Source: CALAED01 sp937891035
Lineage (GTDB): Bacteria; Actinomycetota; Actinomycetes; Streptosporangiales; Streptosporangiaceae
Length of the DNA stretch: 6,727 nucleotides
Reading direction: 5' to 3'
Assembly: GCA_035642125.1 (NCBI GenBank)
Contig: DASQSZ010000376.1
Span: 1-6,727 of the forward strand
Shown in pieces: positions 6,201-6,727 of the stretch. Position numbers and translations under genes: made by a program. Within the stretch, counting starts at the first letter, position 1. Each line of letters starts with the position of its first letter. The notes below the pieces were generated by a model that was not told where the DNA came from, made no database searches, and saw only the letters and a list, made by a program, of their open reading frames with translations.

Positions 6201-6225
6201 GATGTCCTCGCGGTGGGCGCGGGCT

Positions 6226-6251
6226 GGCTACCGCCTAATTCTCGGCTACCG
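6226..6251 (-). promoter_or_regulatory. Direct repeat upstream of rtcB
   Basis: The 8-bp word GGCTACCG (plus strand; CGGTAGCC on the coding strand) occurs at 6226-6233 and 6244-6251, an 18-bp period, around a relatively A/T-rich CCTAATTCTC. It sits 26-51 bp upstream of the rtcB start. Position and perfect repetition make it a candidate regulator site, but no protein is known to me to bind it and no clear -35/-10 pair accompanies it. Confidence 0.35.
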
Positions 6252-6270
6252 GCCGTCACTCGCGCGGCCG
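6250..6270 (-). terminator. Possible hairpin just after the PEBP gene
   Basis: CGGCCG at 6250-6255 and again at 6265-6270 can pair as a 6-bp GC stem around a 9-nt loop. It lies immediately after the PEBP stop codon and before rtcB. There is no T-run, so it would at best attenuate read-through into rtcB. It overlaps the direct repeat by two bases. Confidence 0.25.
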
Positions 6271-6273
6271 TAC

Positions 6274-6726
6274 TCACCTGCCGTACGCGCCGACGAGGGT
6301 GCCCGTCGCGACGACCCGTTCCTGCAGCGCGACCCGCAGGTCCTCCGCGGTGAACCCGGAGGTCAACCCGGTCGGCTCGGACAGGCCGTACAGCCGGAAA
6401 TAGTACCGGTGCGGCTCGTCGCCGGCAGGTGGATGCGGGCCGCCGTAGCCGAGCCGGCCGTAGTCGTTGCGTCCGGCGACCGACTCAGGCGGGTCCTCGC
6501 CCGCCGCGACACCTTCGGCGTCCGGCGGGATCGCGGCCACCAGCCAATGGACGAACGAGCCGGCCGGGGCGTCGGGGTCCTCGCACGACAGCACCAGCTC
6601 AGCGGTCTCGTCGGGCACATCCGACCACTCCAGCGGCGGCGAGACGTCGCCGGCCTGGTGGGAGTATTCCGCCGGGATCGTCCCATGATCGCTGAACGCG
6701 GCGCTGCGGACCGTCATCTCAGCCAC
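6274..6726 (-). CDS. PEBP-family protein (YbhB/YbcL, Raf-kinase-inhibitor-like)
   Basis: The protein has 150 aa if it starts at the GTG at 6724-6726; an ATG at 6715-6717 is an alternative, and the ribosome-binding region lies beyond the window edge, so the start is unproven. Family signatures are complete: AEYSHQAGDVSPPLEW (19-34), the ligand-pocket motif EDPDAP (49-54), HW (60-61), GYGGPHPP (93-100) and HRYYFRLYGL (106-115). The fold binds phosphate- or phospholipid-like anions. Bacterial members are small, cytosolic here (no signal peptide visible), and mostly without proven function. The stop is 73 bp from the rtcB start on the same strand, so co-transcription is possible, but no known link connects PEBP to RNA repair. 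Confidence 0.88.
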   Translation of the reverse strand: MAEMTVRSAAFSDHGTIPAEYSHQAGDVSPPLEWSDVPDETAELVLSCEDPDAPAGSFVHWLVAAIPPDAEGVAAGEDPPESVAGRNDYGRLGYGGPHPPAGDEPHRYYFRLYGLSEPTGLTSGFTAEDLRVALQERVVATGTLVGAYGR

Positions 6727-6727
6727 T

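Noticed and set aside
4893..6353. Plus-strand frame of 486 codons opposite rtcB
   Set aside because: RtcB on the other strand carries every expected catalytic motif; this frame is compositionally biased and unrecognisable.
1..6727. tRNA, rRNA, CRISPR arrays, insertion sequences, attachment sites, riboswitches
   Set aside because: No cloverleaf, spaced repeat array, transposase motif, terminal inverted repeats or recognisable riboswitch core was seen.

Overview
The window is GC-rich bacterial DNA. Its gene content points to a filamentous actinomycete of the Streptomyces/Streptosporangiales type: a membrane-anchored PP2C/SpoIIE-type phosphatase, secreted carbohydrate-esterase-type hydrolases with actinobacterial signal peptides, an actinobacterial short-form RNase Z, and an archaeal-type RtcB that works with archease. 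The genus cannot be fixed from sequence alone.

Layout. (1) At 1-495, minus strand, is the N-terminal 165 codons of a membrane-anchored PP2C/SpoIIE phosphatase; the rest lies outside the window. (2) At 496-938 is a divergent intergenic region. It contains a good housekeeping-type promoter (TTGACC, 17 bp, TACGTT) followed by two GAAAC-type palindromes exactly 20 bp apart. The second is a near-perfect 21-bp palindrome, and the pair looks like the operator of the next genes. (3) At 939-3139, plus strand, are two secreted hydrolases 53-56 bp apart: a CE4 (NodB-fold) polysaccharide deacetylase/acetylxylan-esterase-like enzyme and an SGNH/GDSL esterase. They probably form one extracellular deacetylation operon. 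(4) At 3195-4763, plus strand, is one continuous ORF encoding a complete RNase Z joined by a repetitive Ala/Gln/Thr linker to a complete archease. (5) At 4788-6200, minus strand, is the RNA ligase RtcB, ending 24 bp from the end of the fusion gene. (6) At 6274-6726, minus strand, is a PEBP (YbhB/YbcL-type) protein at the window edge, directly upstream of rtcB.

How the parts fit. The right half looks like an RNA processing and repair locus. RtcB joins 2',3'-cyclic-phosphate (or 3'-phosphate) RNA ends to 5'-OH ends. Archease is its guanylylation/turnover cofactor. RNase Z matures tRNA 3' ends. Fusing archease to RNase Z puts the RtcB activator on a tRNA-binding enzyme, which suggests coupling of tRNA maturation to repair of cleaved tRNA. 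The domain calls are strong; the functional coupling is inference. All catalytic residues I looked for in both RNase Z and RtcB are present. The main oddities are the fusion, two in-frame tandem-repeat expansions inside it (one next to a zinc-ligand histidine, one in the linker), and the tail-to-tail arrangement with rtcB.
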